Assembly: GCA_963277665.1 (NCBI GenBank)
Contig: OY728120.1
Location: 942,449,195 to 942,513,194, forward strand
Source of the DNA: Viscum album
Lineage: Eukaryota > Streptophyta > Magnoliopsida > Santalales > Viscaceae
Direction: 5' to 3'
DNA length: 64,000 nucleotides
Positions 48,891 through 60,753 of this stretch are shown one piece after another. The notes under the pieces are model-generated. The model searched no databases and had not been told where the DNA came from. It was given only the letters and a program-made list of their open reading frames with translations. The stretch's first letter is position 1, and every line of letters begins with the position of its first letter. Made by a program: the position numbers and the translations under genes.

Positions 48891-51859
48891 TATATGATGG
48901 AGTCTAGTCTTGCAAGGTGTTACACTCTAAATTGAGGTGTTCAATGAAACATGATTACAGGATGATCAGTAATATATATTAAATAAGAAATCAATATTAC
49001 ACAAATTATAAATAAAGGAATAGAAAATCATTTTTGATATTTTATAACAATATTATCAAAATTCATTTGAAAAATAAATAAATATAACAATGTAACTCAA
49101 AAATGAACATAGGACTATGTTATTTATTTATAATATTATACTATTTCGCATTTGATGATTATTTAGAATTGAAATTTTAATTATCGTTTAAAAAATATTA
49201 AAAACACAAAAATTAATTTATTTCCGTTATTTTATAAAAAAAATAAGAATATATAATTTAGCTGAATTATTTTAAGAATGATAACAAACTATGAATATCC
49301 CTAAGTGAGATGACCCTGGTCACCAACTGTGTCGCAATTAGAAAACATAGAAATTTTTTTCCCATACACCAGGACTAGTGTTTATCAAAGACCTATTGAT
49401 GGAGAATACCCACATCCACATTATTTAAAACTATGATCACTATTAAGGGCCTTAACCTAGTATATAATACATTCATGTTAGTTACTTTAGTATACATATA
49501 TATAATATATAATTCCGTGGTTAATAAATTAAAAAGACTACAAATATACATCATATATCGATTGATCACAAATTTCTGCGGAAATATAATTAAAATAATT
49601 ATTATACAAGATATGAAATCATATTCATGAAATATGTACCTATATTCTGATTAAATATTCATAATCACACCTAAATCTCATAAACTAAAATAACATAATA
49701 GTACTAAGGATCAACAATAAATATTAAATGCATAATTGGTTACTAAAATATCATCATAAAAAACTCAAATTTCTCTTATATAAGAATTATTCAGGCACAT
49801 ATGTTACTCTTATATCCACGTTTCACATAACATATGTAACAGTACCAACTGTGTCAACCCCTAAAGTCGCCTGAAATTTCCCACCAAAAGTCCTGATGGT
49901 AATTCATGATCACTATAGGCTCCTTCCAAGCACCAGGGTATAATACAAATATATTAGAGAACAATTTCACACTCAAAAGAAGAACGATAAGATATAAGCA
50001 ATCAGATAACCCAAAAATATATCCAAAATATATCATATATCATAAAAATGATTCTGTAAAGGTAATATCCAAGAATTGGTAACAAGGTCTACATGAGAAA
50101 TATGAAATATAATCACTATAGAACCTAAAGAAACCGACAGGTCCATAAACATGTGATTATATTTCTCAACAACACAAAACCGGTTAAAATGTAACATGAT
50201 TTTGGAAATACAACTACTATACGAAGATCTATCCTTTACATGAACCTTGAAAAACATTGACTATTAATGCTTAAAGGAAAAATTAGGGTATGAGAACTAA
50301 ATCTCAATAGTATTTCTCTAAAGAATCTATATAATTTCTATCCCTATACACCAACTAGTTCTTGAAAAAAACATAATTCTAAACATTTTAAATGAAATAA
50401 TTTTCCTATATAAAGGCCTATTTTATTTTTCATTTTATAAAACCATATATACATATATATGAAATAATAGATATTCCTGAAGCATTCGTAGATGAATAAA
50501 CAATTTCTCAATAATCAATATAAATATCAAGAAGGATAATAATCATATAAATAAAAAAATCATGTCATGTATCCATAATACACCAAAGTAAAATTCAAGA
50601 CACATGGATATACACAACTAAGTCACCAAAAGGAATTATAAATGAATTATGATATTCCTAACCATGTTAACCTTTTTTCACAAGTAAAGGATGCCCAAAA
50701 ACTCCATGGAATCCTGATCACCCACCCTAGTTATTACTCACCCTATGTCAATCAATTGATTTTATTTTTTGTGTATCCCAACGTATTTCCAATGTTCTCT
50801 GAAAAAATCATTAGGTTCAATAAAAAATCCATATTTCATAATAATTTTACATGAAAAATAAATTTAATTTTACACCCAAATTTTATATACATTTTATATT
50901 GTGTTGAAACACTACTTCTATGCTTGAAACCCCATTTAAAATGAAAAAATATCTTGGAGAAATTTTAATCAACACATCATATCTACTAAAATTGGTTTCA
51001 ATAAAATGTATTTTGTAAAAATATTTTTAATATACAAAAAATATCAAATTGAACAATCATAGATTTCAAATCATTAGACTCATAAATAAAAAATCATTGA
51101 AAAACAAAAGAACATAAGACATGTTTAAGGATATATAGTGGGGTAAATAAACTTAGCACATAAACAAAGATAACATTATTAGATTCAATCCCAGTGAGGG
51201 GAGAGGAATATTTTTTATCCAAGATAACAAGGATTAAACCGAAATAATGTCAATTCTATACATCCATTGTTTATCTAGTCATCTATTCCCATAAAGAATA
51301 AATATCATTGAAAATAAGAGAATAAAATAGTTTATAATAGAGCCAAATCTCCATATTTCAATAGAAAAAGTTCTAATCCTTCAATCAGAACCATGATCCA
51401 CAAACTCTTAAATAGAGATCCAAAATCATCACCAATGATACTATATATAAATATAAATAGTAATATATTTTATAGGTTTATGTTTGAGGAGTTAAATAAT
51501 TATTTTAGTACAAAAAACTATTTTTCCACTAATTATTTGTATATATGATTAAATCATGAACTAGTTTTTAGACATTTATTTGATAAAAGGTGTCTATTTA
51601 CCACTATGTCTCCATCAGCATGCTGTTGGAATTCCACTGACTAGCCAGTCGCACCAACAGATCTATAGTTTATTAACTAACCTCCAAAAACTTGCAGGTG
51701 GCCCTCACTAGATAACTAGTGCCATATTACTTCAACCAATAATGGAAATACAGTATTCCAACCAATAAACGACCTAAAAACTGAAAAAACAATGCCTAAA
51801 TAGTCCTTTTTTCTGATTTAATATACAATTGTGTGAAAAATATCCCCATTATAAAATAT
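48891..51859. other. AT-rich stretch downstream of the minus-strand gypsy pol
   Basis: By position this should hold the 3' untranslated part and 3' LTR of the minus-strand gypsy element. ACCAACTGTGTC occurs twice, at about 49325 and 49846, in similar surroundings. No LTR boundary could be proven because the partner LTR would lie to the right of the window. Confidence 0.3.
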
Positions 51860-54249
51860 TCTTGACCCCAAAAAGGCTTAGGATCGTGAAACTAAAAATA
51901 GATATGGTCATTATTTTTTCATACATGCCTCATGCTACCATATATCTTGGTTGTCCCTATCACAATGTCATCTAATTAAACCATTAATATTATCTTCTCA
52001 TGAATCACTTTATACTATCATTACACAATTTAAATAATCTTTTCAATATCAGAGGTGTATATCTCAATTTCAACATCCTCTCACTCTGTCATGTGGGATA
52101 GATACAGTTTATAATTTTTTAGTTTAGAATCATGGAACACATCATTGATATATGTAAATGAGTATTTAAATTTAATTGAAAAATATTTCATCCCATGTTT
52201 GTCTATAATATATAATGGGATGAAATAATGTGGCAGTAACTTACTATACTTCTGAAAACATCAATGTCCTAAATGCGGTGAATCTATGAGGAAAGCCCAG
52301 TAACCTATCAAATATTACAACATACATCTATGTTGATTGTGATGTGTTTTTTTGGTTATTCAATGATTTCATTAAACACATCCTGCTCAATTAAATAATA
52401 TTCTTTATATCTTAAATGATTCTCATTCCAAACAAGGATCACTCTCCATTCACATCTGAATAATGAGGTGACCTACAAGTCCTCCTTTATTACACCACAA
52501 ATGGAATCATTCTGATGGAATCATGTTAACATTAATATAACAAAAAAGTAACCATGGGGATATTTCTATCCTATGATTCACTAAAACCTAGAACATATTC
52601 CCAAAGCATGTCATCAAGAATCTAGATGACTTACTCAGTCAATCATTATGTCTATGGAAGTGATCTCGTTGTAGAATATACTTGGGAACCCATAAATTCC
52701 TGAAATAAACTCCAATATATATTTGAATCAATAGTTCCCATCTAAAATTATATAAAATTGAACAATGTGAATACTACTGACTTCTAACATATAAAATATC
52801 CCAATATCCTCAACCTTTTTCAACTACCCTATAAGTAGGAAATGTCTTGATATTATGAGTCGATCAATAATCACCCATATCATATCCTTACTAATTGGAG
52901 TCCATGGTGTTCAATTATTAAGTCAATATATATCTCAAATCTAATAAATAATTTAATGGGTAGTGATTTCCACAATCTAGTTGGCCTATGACGTTTCACT
53001 TTAATTTTATAACACAAAAATCCTCAAGACACAAAATCTATAATTTGTATCCTCATTCCCAACCAATAATAGTGACATATCATGTTATGATACATCATTG
53101 AATCCCATTGGTATATAGATATATTAAATCATAATATGTTATAAATTTAATCTTTTATCAAATTCATTAGAACAACCATCCTGAATTAGAAGCGCAACAC
53201 GCTTTCAGGAGACCAAGAGAACTCTCCTCAGGCCTATGCTCTATAATGATTTCATCTAATTCTCTAATACTCCATATCCTTATCCAATAAAAGTCAAATC
53301 TATTTATACATAAATAATACAACGTGAGTAGATTCTATGAATATCTATTTTCCATATCTCATTTCATCCATGGTCATCATAGAAAACAAATTAGGAACCT
53401 CTTGTATATTATTTTCTTTCTTTTTTGTATTTGTATTTTTTTTAAATTGTATGTGGCCAGGTTTTCTTTTTTGGGGTTGTATGAAACATCAAAATTGAGG
53501 TTCTGATGATACTGCATCTAAAATATTAATCTAAATATTGAATCCCTATATGTGAATATATACATTATAATCATATGGTCAATATATACAACAAATTACT
53601 CGATAATGAGTTAGTGGAACCATGTTTTAATAAAATTAATCACTACCAAAAACTAGATATCATTAATAGGGTAATTATAATCATGAAGAAAAAATTTACA
53701 ACTTCTATAAGCTACCACTTATCATTCCTATATCGTAACACAACCCAACCCCATACCTATGTCATTGTTTTAGACATCATATCCCAAACCGTGATTTGGA
53801 TGGATCTAGAATATAGATAATGTCTACCTCACATTCGACATCTCATAATTTCTCTAGTAATAATCACCCAACACAAAAAGTACAGTCATACGGGTTTACT
53901 CTATCATTATATATTAAAACATGGAAAATTCCAAAACATATGGAATGTAATAATAATCTAATCCTACAAAATTCTATATCTCAAATACATTTATGGGCTA
54001 CACTCTGGACATCATATCCAAAACCTTCTCTAGATATACCAATTCCCCTTTATTAGAAATAAAATGTTTTAGAAACAGCACCTATTTATTCCATAATAAA
54101 CATATGGATATCATCTTATACATATGATGGTAATTTAATGTTCCATTGATGATACTCAAATGTGTACCTTGATCTTGAATCAATCTATAATAAACATCGA
54201 TATCATCAACATAAGAAATCATGAATGAATCCACAAACAGATAGGATTT
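51860..54249 (-). pseudogene. Ty3-gypsy pol remnant (chromovirus/Tekay-like), 5' truncated
   Basis: Read from high to low coordinates. Reverse transcriptase enters at 54249 and shows SYVDDIDVYYRL (54185-54230, the YVDD active-site box). RNase H at about 53570-53800 reads MGLGCV, VVAYRS, DYNYPIND and VVYIDH. Integrase shows DMIWVIIDRL near 52855-52888. Its C-terminal part has KLLPHYFIPLYIIDKHG and FTYINDVFHDSKLKNY (about 52110-52250), typical of the end of plant gypsy integrase. A poorly preserved chromodomain-like tail follows to about 51860. RT and RNase H come before integrase, which defines gypsy. There are many stops. Everything upstream of the YVDD box is missing because a family C element begins at 54250. 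Confidence 0.85.
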
Positions 54250-55877
54250 TGTAACATCCCAGGTAAATATATTATATGACATTTTCATATCTATCCATAT
54301 TTGTGAATAAAGTATTAATATTAATTTAAAGGGAATTTTATCTTAAATAGCGTACCAGATACGCAACAACGAGTTTCTTTGAAATATTACGATGCACACA
54401 AATAATATAATAATAATATTCCAAATGGTATTTAACACGTAGTTGTTGTATTGGTAGGAATGAATAGAAATAACTAAAATATGATTACATATGTTTGTTA
54501 AATGTTTTTACATTTATCCAATAAAAGATAATGTCTTAAAATAAGTATACAATCCAATTTTAGGGATAAATACTCTAATATTCACTAAAAGGTCGATTTA
54601 TCGCCTTTTGATGGGGAACCCACTTTAAAAATAGTTTTGGTCACTGTTATACATTCTATTGGACCAAATAAAATCCTTATTTAGAATTGGGACATCAAAA
54701 TTTACTATGTGTACGCTTTTGTTATTTTTTCGATAAAGATCATTTTTAATGAATAAGTGAAAAATGTTGTATTTTAATTCAAAAACTATTTTTAATCTAA
54801 TTTATTTATATGATTAGATCATATTTTGAATTTGTTTTAAAGTGTAATTAGAATATTATTTTACCATTTAATCCAATGGGGGTCATTGTAATTAATTTCA
54901 CATTGAAATTGGACTTAAACTAGTGTCAATATTTTAATAGATATTATTTCTTAAAAACACGCTATTTGTTTCGACAGCGAGAATTAATTATTAAATTAAT
55001 TAATTCAAATTATATGTTTTTAATTTTTTAAAATAGACATCATTTTTTAATTTGTAATATAAAATATAACTTAGGGTGAATTTTTGGTATTTTTCTGAAA
55101 AACTTCAATTTTTGATGAATAGTGAAACCACTAAGTGGTAGTTAAAAGAACTGATTTTTCGTTTAAATGAAACTTTACCACTGATATGATTTTATTTTAT
55201 AAAATCTTACATAAATGGTTGTCATTATTATGTAAAATTTTGTTCAATGGGATTAAAATATTTTTTTGGTGAATAGTAACTTTTAAGTTTTATTAATCCT
55301 GATTAAAGGTAATTAGTGTAATTTAAGGTAAAAATAACAATATAATAATATTAAATGATCTTAACACATGTCCTAAACATATTTTATTAGTCATGGCCGA
55401 CCAAGAAAATCCATGGGTCAACTTGGGGACCTCATGTATCCACTTTGATAGGAAAATGACATTAATAACTTTTTATTTTATGTTAAAATAACAATGTCAC
55501 AAACATGCATTGTTTTACTAAAACAATTTTTTCATGGGGTTATACAAGTCATATTTTGACTATAAATATTTATTAGAAATATAAAAAGATTTCCTACATC
55601 ATTATTTTTTTTTATAATTTTTAGACGTTAAATAAATTAATTTATTTATGGAAACATGATGATGCTTCGATTATCTCATTAATGAAAGATTTCAATAAAA
55701 TGAGAAGATAAGGTAAAATCTAAGAATTAAACTTGTCAAAAACCTGTTGGATGGGTGGATTTAGAACCCTTATCACCTTATACTAGAAATATATAATTTT
55801 GGGACCTTTAATATCTGAAAATCATTTTATAATAAAGTTACATTTTATAACATTCCAAGAGTACCCCTCCTCCCTCT

Positions 55878-55885
55878 TATAAAAA
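55878..55885 (+). promoter_or_regulatory. TATA box in the family C 5' LTR
   Basis: TATAAAAA sits in a C-rich context (CCTCCCTCT before, TCCCCACCTCTGCCTCCTTA after) that is conserved in the 3' LTR at 62378. A likely start of transcription lies about 30 bases downstream. Confidence 0.65.
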
Positions 55886-56050
55886 TCCCCACCTCTGCCT
55901 CCTTACCCACACCTCTCAAGCCTTTTTCATGGCCAAAACCTGCCCATTTCATCTCTAAACATCCCTATATTCATAATTTAGTCCTCAACGTGGGAAGAAA
56001 TCTCTTCAAGAAACCCTTTTGGTTCAAACCAAAGGGAGTTATCCGATTTG

Positions 56051-56060
56051 AAGGTAATGT
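56051..56060 (+). promoter_or_regulatory. Conserved splice-donor-like site in the LTR transcript
   Basis: AAG/GTAATG follows GATTTG, about 176 bases after the TATA box. The same site is kept at 62552-62561 in the other LTR. It may start an intron in the leader of the transcript. Confidence 0.35.
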
Positions 56061-56559
56061 CTTCTCTTATGTTCTTTTGTTTTATTTTGCTTCTCCAACC
56101 CCTTAACCTCTTTTTATCCCTTTATCTTGTAACAAAAACAGTATATCCAATATACTAGGATGTTGTTATGAGAATTATTTGATTTACACCTACACACACC
56201 ACCATCTAATGGTTAAATAACATACTATTTCTGTGGATGGAAAATTACTGCCTCACGAAATGATGATTGTTCAATATTCTTTTAACACCTCTCATGGTGG
56301 CCATTAAGATTTCACTGTATTTATATATGATATATAATTTATGTTTATTTATTGATTATGCTTCTGTATTTTTCATTTATTCCATACATTTATGGTTTCC
56401 ATAATGGGTAAACGCGATAATTTCATTTTAGGACGTACGGACTACTGCCCCCTCAAAGTGATTTGAATTGGCCATACCATATGTGGGATGTATAAAGGAT
56501 GGATTTAATGATGTTATATATTAGATTATACTGTAATTATAATATAAATATTTATCATT

Positions 56560-56960
56560 ATTTTTTTTCATTCCATTAATGTATGAAATAGAAATGAAAG
56601 TAGCATTCATGCATACGTACAGCTTACCGTCTCCATGAACGGTACATTTCATTTCTTATCTCCAAATGTTATTTACTTTTATAAATACATATATATAACA
56701 GATATATATGTTATATATTACATATAAATGATGGATATCATCATTTAATTATAATATATATCTCTCATTTATTTTTAAATCCATTAATATGACAATGAAA
56801 TGAAAGTAGCGTTCATGCGTACGTACGTCCTACCGTCTCCATGAACGGTGCATTTCATTTTGTTTATCTCCAAATGTCATGGAATATGATAAAATAAATA
56901 TATAATCGATATATATGATATTTAAATCATTAATACTATTCTGTAGATGATGTACTTATA
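56560..56960 (+). repeat. Two-copy unit with a CGTACGTAC motif, family C 5' LTR
   Basis: Two units of about 200 bases each contain ATGAAAGTAGC, TTCATGC-TACGTAC, TACCGTCTCCATGAACGGT and CATTTCATTT in the same order. The second unit keeps GCGTACGTACG, the first reads GCATACGTACA. Confidence 0.75.
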
Positions 56961-57174
56961 ACTACATGGACAATTCATTTCAAACAAGTTTATTTTTTAC
57001 TCAAGAACCAATGATCGACAAAACAACCGTTATTAACTTAAATAATTACATAATGTTCATAAAATGTTATTAAGTGATATAAAAGGAATAAGGAACTTGA
57101 AAAAGGTTCATAAGCAGTTAAAAATTTACTCAGGTTTATTATTTAGGAGATTAAAGAATGATCGAGTCAAGTGA

Positions 57175-58070
57175 GACACGGGGTAAAGGATCCTACCTCT
57201 CTCTTTCTTTTTAAGTGCTCTCTTTTATGTCATTTATTTTAAGCTCATCTTTCATATGTTTAGGGATGTTATTTTATATTTATCATACTGTAATTTTTAT
57301 GTTCATATTATGAGAGACCCTATTTGATCTCATAAATCCATTTTTGGAAGTTTCAAGTGGCGCCGTTAGGCTGCTGAGTTTTGGTAAGGGGTTTTTCATC
57401 TCACTTTTTTCCCGTCAAATTTATGCTACATTTTCCACCATTTCCTTTAAATGGTGTATGTACTGCCCATTATTCTACTCCTTGTGTAATATAATTTCTA
57501 TTATGGGTATTTACATAAATTTTTTATAGTCCTTCTTTTATGGGGTGTACATTTCAGAAGTTAACCAATTCGTTAAGGGAACCTTTCACCCTCATTTTTT
57601 AAAGACTTCTTTTGTTATGTCTTTTAATTTACATCTTATTGTGTTGGGATTTGTTCTTATCTATCCTTATTGATGTAAATTTTATGTCCAAGTGATGAGA
57701 TATGATTTTCTCTCTCATCAACTAATTTTCTGAATTTTAAAGTGACGTCGTTAGGCTGTCGAATTTCTGTAAGGGAACTTCTTATCCCAATCTCGATTAT
57801 TTGGGTCAAACCTCTAATTCTCGATTATGTCGTACTATGAATATGTTTGGATGACCTCCGATTGTTTTACACATAATATCCTATTATGTTAGGTGTATTT
57901 ATATTTGCCACGCATAATCATGTAATTGAGTTATCCTTAATCTAAGGATACCTACTTTGTAAGGGACTTCGTCTCAATCTCTTTTCATTGAGGCATATTT
58001 TGTTTTATACACAACATTATTTTATACGGTGTATAAACCGCTTTTAAATTTACTTTTGTTCAAAAGGAAT
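57175..58070 (+). repeat. Degenerate tandem array of about 195 bp units, family C 5' LTR
   Basis: Starts near 57175, 57365, 57560, 57760 and 57950 share TAAGGG or TAAGTG, then a C/T-rich run, then TTATGTC or TTATGCT, then TTTAAATGGTGT-like or TTATTGATGTAA-like text. GTTAGGCTG occurs in two of them (57366 and 57751). The units are strongly diverged. Confidence 0.5.
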
Positions 58071-59043
58071 TGTTTCTAGATGAATTGTTTTACAAAATGG
58101 CAAAAATTATGTTTCTTTTTAACGTACATGGTGACAAAAACCTTTCGGCCGCCGTGAGTATTATTTGATATTTGGATTCTTCAACAAGACGTAATGTTTT
58201 TAAAAGTAAATAAATACCATATACTCATTTATTTATTTTGGTATTGAAAATAGTTTTGATAATGGATTTGTTATGTCAATATATTTAAGTGATATATTAT
58301 GATTAAAATGTGGAAATGTTTTCTTTCCTTTATAATTGTTTTATGTGTTACGATTTTGTAATGGTACTTGGACATTTGATGGGCGGTTATGTGATAAACC
58401 ATATGACGGGTGGTGTCGTGTATACCAGGACGGGTGTTTACGTTATAACCTCCAATACATTGGTTATGGAATTTGGCCATATGTCTATTCTATGTAGTGA
58501 TATGTGTGGAAGTCGACCGTATGGTTATTCCATTTAAGTATATTTATGTCTCAATTTACCTTTATATGTTATGTGTTCATTATATGGGTTTATGGTAATA
58601 TTTTGGTTAAATAGGAAAAGTAGTGATATTTTATTCAGTGAATAGTATTTACTACATCATAAAGGTGAAAGGTATTACTTTGAGAAAGTATTTATGGTTT
58701 ACTTGTTGTTTTGAAAAACTAACAGTTTTCCTTCATTGTGTATCCTTTACTGGGATTTTTTATGCTCATCCCAAGTTTTTGAAATTTTTTCCACATGACT
58801 TAAAGATGAATAGGGTCACAGATGGTATCAAGGAAAGACATTCTATCTAAAACATGGAACTAGACATGTTTCTTTTTAAGAGTTTTTATTTTATGGAAAC
58901 TTAGTAGAAGTGTCTACTTTGTATTCTTTTGAGATGTAATAGTTATGTCCTAATTCTCTAAAACTCTAAACCTGAAAAGATCCTCTATTTGAATTATTCT
59001 TTTAATTCATGATTATGTAATGTTTTAAGACCGGGTACTTATA

Positions 59044-59060
59044 GTTGGTATCAAAGTTGG
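59044..59060 (+). promoter_or_regulatory. Primer binding site of family C (initiator Met tRNA type)
   Basis: GTTGGTATCAAAGTTGG directly follows the 5' LTR. Plant gypsy elements commonly carry TGGTATCAGAGC here, complementary to the 3' end of initiator Met tRNA. One base of that core differs. Confidence 0.8.
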
Positions 59061-59580
59061 TTTAGATAACTTTAGATGTTAGAGTGTTGTTTAAGCATAA
59101 GTGACAAGTTGTGTACAACCACAATGGGTAGTATATTAGATAGAGTTGTTGTTTTTTTTTTGAAAGTTAGAATGAGTTTGAGATAACATGGATAAGTATA
59201 ACTTAGTGTTTATATTCCTTATTATTATATGAATATTCTAATGATATACTCACAGTGTCCTTTTTGGTTTTATTAAATGGAAGGATCTAGCAGGCACCAA
59301 AGTGACAATGGGTATGAAGGAAACTGTGGTGGTTCTCTGATTAAGAGACTGGATGAAATGGGTGATTAGATGAGAAATCTTATGGTTATTCTAAACCAAT
59401 TATCATGGAGTTATAATTCACCACTTGAACCTTGGTGAGTTCTCTAATGCATCATTTATGATAGAACCAACTCGATGTGGAAGTTCAGGTAATAATTATA
59501 AAGGTAACCATTAGGGTTTATATAATCCTTACTTTTGAGGTAATTATGGGTTACTATATAGTATGATATAAAATGAAAGG
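59061..59580 (+). pseudogene. Family C interior with a possible gag start
   Basis: An ATG at 59278 opens MEGSSRHQSDNGYEGN and continues past a TAG into DEMGD-MRNLMVILNQ. The position and the hydrophilic start resemble the beginning of plant gypsy gag, but the sequence stops making sense within about 50 codons. No gag domain, zinc knuckle or pol was seen anywhere in the interior. Confidence 0.3.
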
Positions 59581-59800
59581 CATGAGATAATCTTGAGGTT
59601 AAATTATTTTATTGTTATTTTTGATGATTTTTTCTCTTTTTGGGGAATTTTTAGAGAATTATATAGTTTTGTAAAATGGACAACACGTAGACCGTGTGAC
59701 AACCCTTCGTGTCGGACGAAGCTGCGGGAATAGAACCCACAACCAACGTACAACTGGTATTTATCGCCTACCACTGGACTACGTGAAGTTCGTGGTTAGT
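59580..59800 (-). repeat. tRNA-derived SINE-like sequence
   Basis: On the minus strand, TAGTCCAGTGGTAGG (59767-59781) matches the Pol III A box and GGTTCTATTCC (59727-59737) the B box, with the usual tRNA-like spacing. Between them ACCAG-TTGTACG-TTGGT forms a five-pair stem with a seven-base loop whose middle reads GTA, the Tyr anticodon. GTGGG-TTCTATT-CCCGC forms the T arm. The D arm pairs poorly and no acceptor stem closes, so it is not a working tRNA gene. About 120 bases of unrelated sequence and then an A-rich stretch follow toward 59580, as in plant SINEs. Target duplications were not identified. Confidence 0.55.
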
Positions 59801-60738
59801 TTGACTAATTCATTTTATTTAGATGATTTTATGAATCAATATTATGTTGATTTTGGGTTATCTATGGACATTATTAACCTATCATGGAGGATATGTGATT
59901 AGGATAATTACTATTCAATACGAGACTTTAAGAGAAGTTGGTGTTATTTGGAGATAAATATTAAGATTTATCTTGGAAGACTATGTGATTAAATCCATTA
60001 GAGATTTGGGCTTCAATTTTAGTTTTGATTACTTTGAAGAATTTTATGGATAGATGTTTATTGAGTGGTCTTTGTTGAACTTTGGGTATTGTTTGACAAA
60101 TTTTGGAGATTAAGAATAGATTGTTTTTATAAAGGATTATTCTTTTTTGTGATTATCTGATATTGTACTAACCCTTTTGGTTTTGGTTTCAGGTAAGGTC
60201 TAAAGACATGGGAATTTTATAGTTATATTTTTTGGATTAGGTATTCTCAAGAAGTTGATTATATTACTCTTAATGTGAGCAAGTCTTCATAAATACTCGT
60301 CGTTTGGAGAAAATATGAGTTTGTGTTAGAAATCTAGTAAAAGTTGAAAGTGTACATGACAATTAAGTGTGTTTCCTTGTGTTTCAGTTAAGCTTATAAA
60401 TAAATTACTCAATTAAAATTAACATAAAACAAAAAAGTTTTCTGTTAATTTTTCTTACTGGGGAATCAAATACCATTTAACCCATCACAGGTTTGTGATT
60501 TTCTTGTGGTTAATTTTCTCCTAAACAGGTTTTCTATCACACTCCATCAGAACATGACGGTTTTTTCCCTTCCATGTCTATGTTTTCCTACATGGAATCC
60601 ATGTATGGGTTAACTCGGGTGACCTTTGTACTTCTCTCTCTTTATTTTATAGTGATCGTTTTACTCACTCTTGTTCTAATGTGGGACTTTCAATGAAGTT
60701 TCTGAGCCCCATTTTAAAATTGCGAGGACGCAATTCCC
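59801..60738 (+). other. Family C interior, no recognised coding
   Basis: Only short broken frames are present. A stretch near 60480-60740 is less AT-rich and reads into the polypurine tract. Confidence 0.5.
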
Positions 60739-60753
60739 AAAAGGGGGGAAGGA
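60739..60753 (+). promoter_or_regulatory. Polypurine tract of family C
   Basis: AAAAGGGGGGAAGGA immediately precedes the TGTAACATCC start of the 3' LTR. This is the expected primer for plus-strand synthesis and confirms the orientation. Confidence 0.88.

Larger units (their letters stand above)
54250..59043 (+). mobile_element. Family C LTR element, 5' LTR (about 4.8 kb)
   Basis: It starts TGTAACATCC and ends GGGTACTTATA directly before a GTTGGTATCAAAG primer binding site. The first 3.25 kb aligns with 60754-64000 with almost no net length change. In the first 60 bases I count seven differences. The LTR holds a TATA box, two copies of a roughly 200 bp unit containing CGTACGTAC, and a degenerate tandem array near 57180-58070. 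The bases just outside the left end are GATTT; the other target-site copy would be outside the window. Confidence 0.85.

Noticed and set aside
59696..59902. Functional tRNA-Tyr gene on the minus strand, or a plus-strand protein
   Set aside because: The D arm and acceptor stem do not pair, so no cloverleaf closes; the plus-strand frame is only read-through of the tRNA-like sequence.
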